The notes under the pieces are model-generated. The model did not search any database, was not told where the DNA came from, and saw nothing but the letters and a program-made list of their open reading frames with translations. Source: Monomorium pharaonis (taxonomy: Eukaryota > Arthropoda > Insecta > Hymenoptera > Formicidae). Taken from it: DNA of 64,000 nucleotides. This document shows positions 1 through 11,674 of this stretch, piece after piece. How positions within the stretch are numbered: position 1 is the first letter of the stretch; every line of letters begins with the position of its first letter. The stretch is taken from positions 13,889,046 through 13,953,045 of the forward strand of contig NC_050469.1 of NCBI RefSeq assembly GCF_013373865.1, given 5' to 3'. Position numbers and translations under genes: made by a program.

Positions 1-299
1 CAATTTTTTCGTATTTATATAAGAAATTCATAATAAATATAATTTATAATAAAATTTTATTTTTAATATTTGATTTAATATCTAAACAATAAGCTTCTTA
101 ATTATAATATAGATAATTATATCCTTTCCTTATATAAACATTTTAATAGAGATTCTTTCGAGATTTTGATTCCGAAAGAAATCAACCAGACAAAGAAATA
201 TTCTCCGTTCACAAAATATAGGCAAGAAAACGAATTAAATAAACGTTAATTAAAGTAGATTACCGTGAGACCGGATTACTCGCGAAACTTGCGTCTTAC

Positions 300-350
300 C
301 TGATTCAGTGTTAATCGGAAAGCATATCGCACGGCACAGGTCGAATGCAT
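300..350 (-). CDS. possible first coding exon of a gene running leftward out of the window
   Basis: On the minus strand an ATG at 350 opens 17 codons (MHSTCAVRYAFRLTLNQ) that end exactly at a good donor (CAG then GTAAGA). Upstream, at about 379, a pyrimidine-rich acceptor ending TTTCAG would make this the second exon, with a short 5' leader. The other two frames of the block contain stops. The next exon would lie left of the window, so the product cannot be named. A chance open frame is quite possible. Confidence 0.22.
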
Positions 351-2191
351 CTCGTTACTGCAGTTTCCTTGTGTAACCTGAAACAAGAGAATAATTCGTA
401 TGGTATATCTTTCCTCGGACAAATTATTTAAGGAACAGCTCGTTAAAAGTTTCCAAGTTTTATCATATCCTGCATCGTCTTATTTCTAAAAATAATAGAT
501 AAATCTCAGCAAACGCACCGTACTTTCTGCCTGATACCGATACGCGAGAGAGCACGAACTTAGCACAGCTCAGCTGCGCGACAACTGCGTCAAAGATGAG
601 ATGGGAATTCTGACGAACGGGTGAGAACTAGATAGTACATCGTGAAACAACGACCGCGAGATACTACACGGAGGACAAAAATCTCGATCTTGCGTAAAAC
701 CCGTTCTTATCACCCGCAATAAATTCGCGTTGTAACATACGCCTCTGAGTCGCGCAAAACGAAATTACTTTTGCAGGTGAAAATAACTGTGATATTGTTG
801 GATGTGTACAAAGTTTTCTACCTATTGATAGCACGATTGTTGCGACATCGAGATGTTTACATCGCATCAGCGAACGCCGCAATTAATAGAAAGATTTAAA
901 AAAAAGAAATAAAGCTCCGAAACTGTGGGCGGATCTTGTATAAAGATTCTAAAAATACAATTAATGATTAATTCGATTTAAATACTTTTTAAAGAGGTTT
1001 GTTAGAGGTAGAGAAAGTTCGAAGTTGATCGAACTGAACGGATGATTGTAAAGAGGGTATTTACCTAAGCGTAAGAAAAATGCTTTTCTGCGTCATAAGA
1101 TAACAGAACTGACGGGCTATATCGCGAGAAAAATGATTGCGGATCAATCGATCAGCCCCTAGTCTTTAACGTCGCGCGTCATCGAATTATCTCGAAGACG
1201 AGGACTCGCTTGCTACGGAGATACTTTTGATAAATACATTCCGCTGCGTTATTGACAATGAATCAGGAGTTGCCACAATCGGGCGAATCGCTTCTTCTCG
1301 ATCTTTTGTTCAGAGCTAATTGACTGGCCTTATCGCTGTTAAGACCTGCAAGAACAGGAAGCGGGATAATTCGAAAGATAATAAGTTCCCTCGCGAACAT
1401 CAATAATTGGTTATCGATAAGCAGCTGTCCATCATCGCGTATACCGATCGCCGATATCGCAAGACCTAAATCGTACACGGGTTTATCGCCACGTTCTGCA
1501 ATCATAAAAGCGATATGGATATATTTAAACGTACGGAGAGTTCTTAACAAGCTCCTCGCGGAGGCGCCTGAGAACAAGCGGATTTAAACAGAAATGAATG
1601 AATAAATTTGATTGAAAAATGACTGCCTTTTGTCTATATGTAATATAAATAATCTACATTACGTGTATACAATGTAAAATATGCGAATTATTTTATCTGT
1701 TAGCTATAGTAAACAATAATCGATGTATCATAGAAAATTCAAATTTTGCCAGATATAGTAAAAATTATCTTATTTTTTATTTTTAATATTACATTTTATT
1801 TTAGCAATAAAAAGTCAGATATTTTAATACTTTTATAATTTAATTATATATACAGGCACAAAAGAGGTTTCTGATGCCAGAGGGTTGGACCTGGTTTCGG
1901 TTCTCTTATACTTTTTACTCGTACCAATTTATTATAATTTACATTGTTTGAACTGACTACATGAAAATCTAAAATACATGAAGCACAGTTGTGTAAATCC
2001 ACAGTACAATCCTGATTAAAATGATTGCAATGATTACAATTATTATAATATTTCATTGTTATATAATTAACAAATACTAATTATTCGCATAACAAATTTT
2101 ACTATAATAACAGTAATAAGTCATAATAACCAGCATAAAACTATATTATAACATTTTTCTTCTCATTACATAACTTTTACTATATAAAGCG
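351..2191. other. intergenic, no gene supported
   Basis: Moderately AT-rich DNA. The only long open frames (minus strand around 664-882 and 1263-1577) have no recognisable domain and no splice-linked partner. Nothing else is seen. Confidence 0.5.
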
Positions 2192-2656
2192 AGGTCTACA
2201 ATACACGGAGTAAGCATAAAGTAAGGCGTAAGAGGAGTAACGCTTTTGTCGTAAGGTGCTTACAACATTCTTGTCTAGAACGATAAAGTAAGCGTAAGAA
2301 ATACGGCCAATTAGCAATGTCAAGAGTAGGAAACAAACTGCTCTGATTGACTGAGTGTAACAGCGTAAGCGTAAGAGTAAGGGCCGAAGCACAAAACATG
2401 GCGATTAAGATAGTCGTAGTCGTAGACGTAGACAACGCACAAGCTTTGTCTACGACTACGACTGTCTTAATCATTACGCCATGTTTTGTGCTTCGACCTT
2501 AAGAGTAAGAGTAAGAGAAATTAAAGTAGGAAATAAAATTAATTTATTTTGTTTACGCCGTTACATCAGCTCTCTTACGCCGGAAGTGACGTTCTTACGC
2601 TTGCTTAAACCTACTCCTACGCCTTACTCCATGCTTACTCCGTGTATTGTAGACCT
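2192..2656. repeat. foldback element, about 465 bp, with hexamer-rich arms
   Basis: The left end (GGTCTACAATACACGGAG, from 2193) is the inverse of the right end (CTCCGTGTATTGTAGACC, ending at 2655). A second, inner inverted repeat surrounds the centre: CACAAAACATGGCG near 2390 faces CGCCATGTTTTGTG near 2477, and AGTCGTAGTCGTAGAC faces GTCTACGACTACGACT around the loop at about 2440. The arms are rich in degenerate GTAAGC/GTAAGA hexamers. Three open frames inside it are by-products of this low complexity. No transposase is seen, so it is non-autonomous. Confidence 0.8.
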
Positions 2657-4590
2657 TAATAATTAATTATATAACAAATTGTTAACTATATATAATAATT
2701 ATATGAGTGATTAATAATAAGAATCTCTATTGTAAAACAGTAATTAAATTATTAGTAATAAAACTATTGATTTTATAAACAAAATAAAATTCTACTCAAG
2801 GTCGACAGGCTTGAATTAAATCGCACAACTTTCGCTAACCTCCGTGCCGTCGACCGTTACGCAATAAATTTCCGCCAAAAATAGGATCGTTTATGAATTT
2901 ATCAGCGGCGATCACGTAACCAAGTCGACGACACGCGCGTCTTCCGCGTATTCGCGAGATGCACGCGGAACAGGAAGACGAGAAGTTATTAATCAGTATT
3001 CGCGACGCGGTCCACGAGGTCACGAAAGAGACGCGAAGGTTAAAGAACGCAACGCGAGCAGCTTACCGCCGTGCCCACATCTCATCACGCACACACACTC
3101 CAAATCCGGAACCTTTCTATTCGAATCACGAGGAATTCGTCTCGGAAACTTGGCACCGTGCCTTCAGGCGCGTATCTGCGCGGTTGACCTCTACGGGCCT
3201 CTCTCGTTACGGAAATCTCGAAGAAAAAACCGTTAAGTTTTCTTAAAGACGCACGTGAACTCTTTTCACCATCAATTCTCGATCTCCGAATCGTGATTTA
3301 ACGTATCACCGGCACCTCTTTCCTCCTCAGATTCATTCGCGAAAAGCTCGTGAATCGAACATAACCTCAAAATCGATCCTTCGCTCCTGGTTGACTTGAG
3401 AATAGAGATTCTGGTCGTCGTCGTCGTTGTCGCCGTAAGCAATGATGATGATGACGATTCTGTCGTACACGAAGGGCGAAAGTAGATAAATGTCGAGTTC
3501 ACGGACACGAGGTCCTCTTGTCTCGTGGAGAAAGATTTACGCCGGGATTTACGCGTGACCTAACCTGTACGCTCGCGACCTCGTCGCGCCGCGCCTTCTG
3601 CCGCGGCGTTCTCGCGCGAGAATCTCGACGACGTCAAGCAACGTCAAGTCTCTACGATGACTTGACGTCGTCGTTTCCTCACGTTGAGGACGTCGGGTTA
3701 TTATAATAGCCATGCTCGTGTCAATCGCAGAAAGTGAAACGCGTGCGCGCGCGCGCGCGCACAAACAAGGAGAGCGACTTCGGGTTCTTTTTGCTTTTTG
3801 CCCCCGTGAGGAAATGACTTTTCCTTAAAGTCGCTCTTTCGCAGCGAGAGCTTACGGCTTTTTCATAATTGCGTAACGCGCGGTTACGTGACGAAGGACG
3901 GCTGACAGTTGACCTGACTGTTTATATCTATAGTAAAAATGTAGCTCCCTCGCAGCAGATGCGAAAGGTTTTATCGATCCTCCGAAACATACTGCAGTCT
4001 GCCGTTCAATGATAGAAAAGTAACGGGGACTGTTAGGTTTCGCGAGTTTTTTTTAAATCTTGATCAGTCTTCGAGCGCGAGATTCTCTTTGCCGTAGTTT
4101 TATCTTACAATATTACCTGCTATTGTAAGAATTGTGGGCTGACGATACGGAAGCGAACCTCGTTGCGGCGACCCTAGTCGATGTAACGTTCAGTACAAAA
4201 ACTAAAGCGTCGGAAGTTTAACGCCGGTGCAATTGAATCGCGAGCTTCGAAACCCGGAGCAGAACACACCACTCACCTGCCTGTGTCGAAACCAGCCGAT
4301 AAAAGGAACCAGCGGCAACACACTTCGTCGTGAATCGCCGCGAATGGTTGGCGAATTGGGCGAATGCACACCAGAATGTCCAGAATCAAAGATCATGGAC
4401 GAGGCGCTAACTAGAGCGGAGACTGACCAGAGGAATACTTTTGATTGGTCGAGAATTGTCGTTAACTTTTGCTAATAAATGATCTATTTATTTATAGTCA
4501 GATTACTAAATTGGTCTAAAGTTAAAAGTAAAACAAAGTATTTTTCTCTCATTCTAACTTTTTGAATTTCAGTGCAGTTATAAAGAACAG

Positions 4591-4698
4591 ACTGCGGTCT
4601 ATTTTACGATACACCTCTTCGAAGCATTTTATTGACCAATTGGAACAAAGCATTTTATGAAGTGACCAATCAAAAAATGCTTTGAAGCGCTGTAGTAT
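4591..4698. repeat. hairpin MITE-like element, copy A
   Basis: The core reads CTTCGAAGCATTTTATTGACCAATTGG and is followed by an inverted version ending AATGCTTTGAAGCGCTGTAG. The same core motifs (TTGACCAATTG, GTGACCAATCAAA, AATGCTTTGAAGCG) recur at 43185-43306, so this is a dispersed family, not a chance palindrome. Confidence 0.65.
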
Positions 4699-6073
4699 GT
4701 TCGTATTCAGGATTGTTTTGGGCGGGAATTTCAATCTTGCTATTACACAACTTTTTTTAATTAAAAAATAAAAAAAAAACACTGCTAATTATTAATAATG
4801 TGTATGTAAATATCGTGTTAACACGAGTGGAATTAATAATATTTTATAATAATTTTTTTAAATTCTATATAGTATAAAAAAAGCTTTATATAACGTTTAA
4901 ATATTAGTATATATACATATAACATTCTCTTGTTGGTTAAATTAATTATTTAATGAAATGCATCTTGTTTGATTCTTTGGTCGTAAAAGTTATTAAAATT
5001 TAAACTCGAGTTTAGAAGGTCACAGTACGAATCTTGGCTTTGTTTTCTTCTAGCAGAATTTTTTGTACTTCTCATTTTTCTTCTTTTTTTTCTCTTAAGT
5101 GTTTTATTTTATTTTATTATAAATGCAGAGGATTATTCACTAAGCAAGATAACATTAACATTACATTTATTATAATAATATATAACATTTTTTAATATAC
5201 ATCGCATATAATGTTTAACATTGCACACCATGTTATGAAAAATATTTAAGTAAAGTTAAAAATAATACTTATTTTTAACCGTGGTTATAATATTTGGAAA
5301 TATTACAAGGTACAACAAAAATTATACGATATTATATTTATAAAATCCACAGAAAACCAATGTTTTTCAAAGATTTAATGTATATTATTTCTTGTTTTCT
5401 AGACAGCGATGTAGCTGTAAAAAAAACTACCTCTGGTTACAATTCAGAGTAAACAGAATCATCATTCTATACTACAAACTACAATCGATACTATAAATGA
5501 TGACCAGCTGTGATGACAATCCACATTGCATATCGCAGTAATTTATACAGTTTGAAATCGTGAGTCTGCATGTATCAACAGTCAGGTGTTTCAGCTTCAG
5601 CAAATTTTAAAAAAAGTTTCTACGGAAATTAATCCGATCTATTTTGTCTACATTAACTTCTATACACAAAAAAATTCTTTGTTTCGAGAATAATATCTTT
5701 ATTTTCAAGAAATGTTAAATATCAAAAAATATATAATAATAAGCGTTAAACATATATATGATCAACTTGCGTACATGAACAATCTTTTGCATAGTTTCAC
5801 CGAAGAAAAATACATTTTTATTCAATAACAATTTTCGTGAATCGGAGAGACAAAAATATCGCCTGGGAAAAATTAGACGTCTCGAAGAATACTATTGTAG
5901 AGCCTCCCGACCACGTGAATCGTACGCGCGCGCGCGCAGCTCCGATTATCGTTCAGCTAGCCCGACCCGGAGCCGCGTACCCTCTCCTCGCCGTACTGAT
6001 AGGTGGTGTGACGCATGAGACCCGGTGACGGCCGTCTGCCGAGCATCCGTCGTTCGTGCTCGTTCCTGATCGG

Positions 6074-6078
6074 TCAGT
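6074..6078 (+). promoter_or_regulatory. candidate initiator (TCAGT) of the PFKFB gene
   Basis: A TCAGT match to the arthropod initiator lies 207 bases before the PFKFB start codon in a CpG-dense block with no TATA box nearby. This is a short motif and is only suggestive. Confidence 0.22.
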
Positions 6079-6284
6079 ACCAGTAGTACGCGCGGTTGGT
6101 ACGGTGCGTGCGATTCGAGGTAGCTGTAACTCGCGCAGCGCATGAGTGTACGCGAATCTTCACCGTTCGCGCTCTCCGTCTCACTCGCTGTGTCTCGTGT
6201 CGTCTCACCCCCTTCCCCTCTGTCTCATCCGTGTCGTATCGTCTCTCTGTCTCCTTCACGGCGGGACGGGACAGCCCGCGAAGG

Positions 6285-9200
6285 ATGACCGACTCTAAAA
6301 TCGAGATGCATTACACCCCGCCGACGTCGGACACCATCCAGACGAAGCCGTTCCCGATCCGAGGTAATATTTTGAGAATTCTCTCTCTTTCGTGCCAGGT
6401 GCCCAGCTATACCTCTCTCTCCCTCTCTCTCTCTCTCTCCCTCTATCTCTTTCTTTCTCCTCTTCCCCCACGCCTTCGTGAGATTGAACACGTGTGTGGA
6501 GCGTGAACCTCACGGTTGCGATTCGGAGGAAGTTCAAGGTCCCCGATCTTGCGGTCAATGTACCGGGTGTCTTCTCCCCGGTGCGTAAACGATCGTGTCA
6601 CACCGGTTTGCCGGGTGCATCGTTCCGCGATCTCGTTCCGCCGGAGCGGAAAGCGCAGGAGCGGAAAAAACGCGAGCGGGAAAACGTGCGCCTTCGATCC
6701 GCACGCCATAAGGGGAAGGCCGGAAAGGCTCCGCGATCAACCGTGTATATCTTTTAAGAGCGACGAATGACAAATTCTGTTTGTTTGCCTGATAAACTTG
6801 TCTCTCCGATAAACGAACAAAAACGCTCGTCTGAGTCTGCCCTCAGTTTTGTATGTCTTTTTAATTGTCCTTCTTTCCTCCTTCCTCATCTCTCTATTAG
6901 CATACGTTAATTTGGAACGTGAAAAGGAAAAAGATAACGGAAAGAGCAGACTAAATATTTGTCTCCTCTTGATCCTGCGAGAGGAAAATTTTGACGTAGC
7001 AGCTCTCTTGAACATACATACTTGACGCTTGCCTTCTATCGTGTCGCGACAGTAAGATAAATTATTATCACTTTTTGTTGCATTAATAACCTTGAGACGC
7101 CAAAAAAACAAAAAAAAATTCTCTCTCTTTTTCTCCCCCGCGATTTCCGAGTATGCTGACGGAATTATAGTTTGAATACGTGTTTTTATTTCTTTCGCGC
7201 GCGAGCGATTTAATACGGCGATACGCATGTTATCGCCTTACTAGGAAGCGAAATCGCATTTAAAGATAAATCAATCCGAGGGAGATAATGCGCGAAGTGA
7301 TCAACATCCAACGGGAAAGGATAATGTCAATCGCATATTAAAAAACAGATTTGTTGGTACTCACGTGTGAAGAACGAGATGCATATATAATACCTTTAAT
7401 CCGAGTCGACAAAACTCCGGCAATTTAAAATCTAAAGAGAGATAAATGTTTATAAGTTTGGTTTTTTTTCTGTTTTAGCTTATTGCTTTTTCAAAATTAA
7501 TTGTACGCTAATCGATAGATCAGAATGAAAAAAGATGATTGATTATTTGAGCTGAAGATATGCGAATGCGAAATTATCGTGAATGCACTGCAGACTTTAA
7601 ACTTTACAGGATTATTTGTCGACGGATTGTATATGATTAATAACGATGATTGTATATAATGATTGTGTATGATTAATAACGATATGATTAGAGTAACAAT
7701 TAAGTAAGGAGAAGCACCTCGGGCGAATTCCAAAGTATTTTATCAGTCTTTAAACATATCTTTTAGTCTAGAGTTGGATAAGCTAATATTACAAAAAAAA
7801 ATTAAGTTAATGACCCGTAAAATTAATTTACATGTTAAAAGTTACGTTAAGATTAAATTAATATATATTTTTTTAAATTAATTTTGAAAATTCTTTGTTA
7901 TATAAATCAGAAAGTCGCAATTTTTTAAAGTCAGATTACTGAGGCTCGATTGTTCCAACTTCTTGATAAGCTTACTTATCAGGTAAATATATGTTTGTCT
8001 TTATTTATTCAAGAAAAAAACTGAAGATAGACACATATATGCTTACCTGGTAGGTAAATTTATCAAGAAGTTGGAACAACCAGCCCTAAAACAATTACAT
8101 ATAATATAGAGCATAATTGAATAAATTTGATATTTTATTTCTTAATTAAGTTTATATGAAATAACAAAGAAATATTATTTTCATGTAGGAATGTATTTCT
8201 GTTTTTTCGATTTTATATTTTTTTTTCTTTTGCTAGATAAATTTTATTTCTTTTGCTAGATAAATTTTTTTTCTTTTGCTAGATAAATAGATAAATTTTT
8301 AACTTAGGAAAAGAATTAAATTAAAGTTTGTGTATTTTAAAAATAACTAGTTGAAGTTAAAAATTAACCGTGTTAAGTTAAAAATTGTTGCACTCTTTAA
8401 CTTGATTATTTAATTTTTATCTTTTTAACATTAGTTACTATCCAAACCTGATTTATATCTCGGTATCTCACAACATTCCTCGACAGATTAGTAGTGGAAA
8501 CCACATTCTAATTATTACGCGAGAGGTGCCAGATTTCGAGAAACAGTCTTCCAAGTGCCTCATCGTATCGATGTACGATTAGTTTCGCAAGAGAGAGAGA
8601 GAGAGAGACGCGCATTTAAGCCACTTACAGTATGATGTAATGACGAAGGTCTCTGATAAAAATTGACATATCCATGTACGCAAATATAGATAACAAGGAT
8701 AAACAAAAACTGCAGTTTCTTAGCGAAATTAAAGTATATTAATTATAGCTAATAATATTAATTGCGAAATTCAAACGCACGGACATTTGTTGCATGTGGA
8801 GGCACGGAATTTTACATGATGCTGAGGGGTGATATCGAAGCGGACTTTGGATTATGATCGTATAATTGATATTGATATCAGTATAATATATTCAACCTAT
8901 CAATCCCGAATCTGAAATAACTCTATTCAGTTAAAGGATTGACGATCTTTCGCATATTTTTAATTCATTCTTTAATTAATTTATCGTTCAATATATCTAT
9001 CCTCTCTGGATTAAATATGGTCTTTGAGTTTTCACATTTTTATTTCCTTCGCAGGTGAACGGGCGAATTTCGTGAACAAGCCTCATGTGATCGCGATGGT
9101 CGGTCTGCCGGCTCGCGGCAAGACCTACATATCCAAGAAGCTGTGCCGATACCTCAATTGGATCGGCATCAACACGAAGGTCTTCAATCTGGGCGAGTAC

Positions 9201-11674
9201 AGGCGGCACGCCACCACGGCCTATCAGTGCCACGAGTTCTTCCGTCCTGACAATATAAAGGCTATGGCGATACGCACGCAGTGCGCGAAGGACGCCCTGA
9301 ACGACGTCTGCCAGTGGCTGGAGAGCGGCGACGGCGAGGTCGCCGTCTTCGACGCCACCAACTCCACTAGGGAAAGACGCCAGCTCATACGCGACATCGT
9401 CGTGCGCAAGATGGGATTCAACCTCTTCTTCGTCGAGTCGGTATGCAACGATCCGGAGATCGTCGAGCAGAACATTATGGAAGTACGTACTTGAGAAATA
9501 GCCAGAGGAAACGGCTGGGACAATAACTTATATTCTACATTCGTATATTAATTAAAACAATTAAAAAATTTTTTTCTGCTTTATAGATTGCAAGTTAAAT
9601 TAACCAAACTAACACTATTTTAATGTAAAATTTTTTAATAACAAAACTATTAAATTTGAATTGATACCTGAAAATTTCCTGCAAGTAGCACTTAAAGTAT
9701 TTAATCTTTAGACTGCTGGAAAAATCACTTTTGGTTCTGACTAAAGTTTGAAATTTTGTATACGTGTATGTTATTATAAAGATAAATTTTTAAAAAGATC
9801 AATATTTTAAAGATGATTTTGAGAAGAATATTGAGCAGAATATTACAGAGGTATTAATTGATTATTATGTTATATATAGTCTTTTGTATATATTAATATT
9901 AAAAAATAACTAAAATAGATACATAATTTATATAATATTCATAAATACGATTTTTGTTGGCCAGGTGAAAGTCAGTAGTCCAGATTACGCGAATATGAAG
10001 AAAGAGGATGTGCTCGCAGATTTTATGCTACGAATTGAGCACTATCAGGAGCGGTATCAGCCATTGGACGAAGAGCGCGAGAGTGATCTGTCGTTCATGA
10101 AGATATACAACACTGGCGAGAAGGTGCTAGTCCATAAGCACGAAGGCCATATACAAAGTAGAATAGTTTACTATCTTATGAACATTCATATTGTGCCACG
10201 CACGATTTACTTGACCAGGCATGGTGAGAGTCTGATGAATCTCGAGGGCAGGATAGGCGGCGATTCGGATTTGAGTGAGCGAGGTCATGAATATGGCAAG
10301 GCATTGGCAGACTATATTACTAGTCAGAATATACAGGTAATTTTCCTTGATCTTTGTAAAGCAGATTTAATCGACTTATTAATTAATGCTTATATATATA
10401 TGCGTGTATGTGTATGTGTGTTAAGTAATAAAATTTTCTATTTAATATTAATTTTGATCATTATAGTTTTTAATAATATAAAATTATACATGTTTATTTG
10501 AGAAAATTTAAAATTTTAATTTAGCCTGTAAATATTCAGTGATTAAAGTGTGCGTACTTCACATAAATTATGTACGTGCTGCGTTATTCTTCGCATTTTA
10601 CTTTGATCGGGTACTTGACTCTTGAAACATTCCATGTTATATTAAACTTTACATCTGTATATATAGGGTTTGAGAGTTTGGACTAGTTGGCTAAAGAGGA
10701 CCATTCAGACCGCGGCTGATGTAAAGGCGCCGCAGGAAAGGTGGAAGGCTCTCAACGAAATTGATGCCGTAAGTTAAAAGTTTTTAAGTATTTAATAGAC
10801 TGGCTAATTAATCAATCTCTCACCTTTGTCTCTCTTTGTGAATCACCCTAGGGTATTTGTGAAGAGATGACTTATGAAGAAATCGCCTCGAAATACCCCA
10901 CGGACTTTGCCGCGAGAGATCAAAACAAGTTTTCGTATCGTTATCCGAGGGGAGAGAGTTACGAAGATCTCGTTGCACGTCTGGAGCCTGTGATAATGGA
11001 GCTGGAACGTCAGGGTAATGTTTTAGTCGTCAGTCATCAAGCTGTTCTACGTTGTTTACTCGCTTATTTCTTGGACAAGAGTGCAGGTCAGTATCTCATA
11101 AGACATTTATTTTATTATTATTCAATATTCAATAAGTAATCGAGAATAAATTTCAATATCCTATATTGAAATTTAATCTCGATTACTTGCACGCGCAAAT
11201 AAAATGATTCGAGCACACTTGCCGATGATACGTAACATGTCTGAGCACGTGATGACGTCCAAGAACGGAGAAACTGTAGTCCCGAGACGCTAAGCGCAAC
11301 TTTTGACCTTCGACGTATTAAAATGTTGAGAAAATAAATGATAAATAGTCGCGCACACAAATTGGGATTACAGTGACGTAATCGTTCGGTGAATAGTTTA
11401 TTCTTGCCTATGCGATTTTAATGTGATATCGCCGTTAAAACGAGATATATATAAAACATATAAGATGTCTGTTGCTTATTTTTGTATACTTGATGCAAAT
11501 TGGTTTCTTCTTATTTCAGACGAATTACCATATTTAGAAGTTCCTTTGCATACCATTATGAAATTAACACCGGTTGCTTACGGGTGCAAGGTGGAGAACA
11601 TTCGATTAGGAGTAGACGCTGTGGATACTCATCGGCCGAAACCAAAGGTAGAAATTACCATAATAAAGTTGTAA
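6285..11674 (+). CDS. Pfrx: 6-phosphofructo-2-kinase/fructose-2,6-bisphosphatase
   Basis: Bifunctional cytosolic enzyme that makes and degrades fructose-2,6-bisphosphate, the main activator of phosphofructokinase-1. Coding exons: 6285-6363, 9055-9482, 9965-10336, 10667-10768, 10852-11086, 11520-11647, all with GT-AG junctions that keep frame (448 codons). Kinase half: Walker A GLPARGKTYISKKL, then FDATNSTRERR and HIQSRIVYYLMN. Phosphatase half: phosphohistidine motif YLTRHGES, IGGDSDLSERG, KRTIQTA, EEMTYEEI, YRYPRGESYEDL and SHQAVLRCLLAYF. Start: ATG at 6285, first in the frame, followed by a short variable N-terminus. The C-terminus is uncertain: reading through gives eight more residues and a stop at 11672-11674; splicing to an acceptor at 12167 would give only Asn-Val-stop. 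An AATAAA at 12316 fits a 3' end near 12.33 kb. Intron 1 is 2.7 kb. Confidence 0.96.
7943..8086. repeat. 144-bp palindromic element in PFKFB intron 1
   Basis: The left arm GGCTCGATTGTTCCAACTTC and the inverse of the right arm GGCTGGTTGTTCCAACTTC match with few differences. The pairing continues through TTGATAAGCTTACTTATCAGG. The loop is AT-rich. No coding capacity is seen; it is MITE-like. Confidence 0.75.
8220..8300. repeat. short tandem repeat, three copies
   Basis: TTCTTTTGCTAGATAAATTT occurs three times in a row with small length differences. It is a minisatellite in an intron with no visible role. Confidence 0.8.
11134..11188. repeat. short inverted repeat in PFKFB intron 5
   Basis: AAGTAATCGAGAATAAATTT is followed after a few bases by its near-perfect inverse, giving arms of about 26 bases around a 3-base loop. 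It lies 48 bases after the exon 5 donor. Confidence 0.7.

Larger units (their letters stand above)
2657..6284. other. intergenic and PFKFB upstream region
   Basis: 2.9-4.5 kb is GC-rich and CpG-dense, with a (GTC)n run near 3418-3430 and a (CG)n tract at 3741-3760. An open frame at 4227-4475 (+) has no recognisable domain. 4.7-5.8 kb is AT-rich with nothing seen. 5.9-6.28 kb is again CpG-dense and probably holds the PFKFB promoter and 5' leader. Confidence 0.45.
6364..9054 (+). other. PFKFB intron 1
   Basis: A 2.7-kb intron. It holds a (CT)n tract near 6415-6445, a hairpin element at 7943-8086, a short tandem repeat at 8220-8300 and a (GA)n run near 8590-8608. The 163-codon antisense open frame at 6737-7228 is Lys/Arg-rich and has no domain. 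An alternative first exon for a PFKFB isoform could lie here, but none is recognisable. Confidence 0.6.

Noticed and set aside
2180..2666. Three open frames in the foldback element
   Set aside because: They arise from the GTAAGC-like repeats, which lack stops, and code low-complexity Leu/Arg/Ser.
6096..6506. 136-codon plus-strand open frame
   Set aside because: It covers the PFKFB leader and first exon in the wrong frame and then runs into the (CT)n tract.
6737..7228. 163-codon minus-strand open frame
   Set aside because: It lies inside PFKFB intron 1, is Lys/Arg/Ser-rich with poly-basic runs, and has no domain or splice partner.
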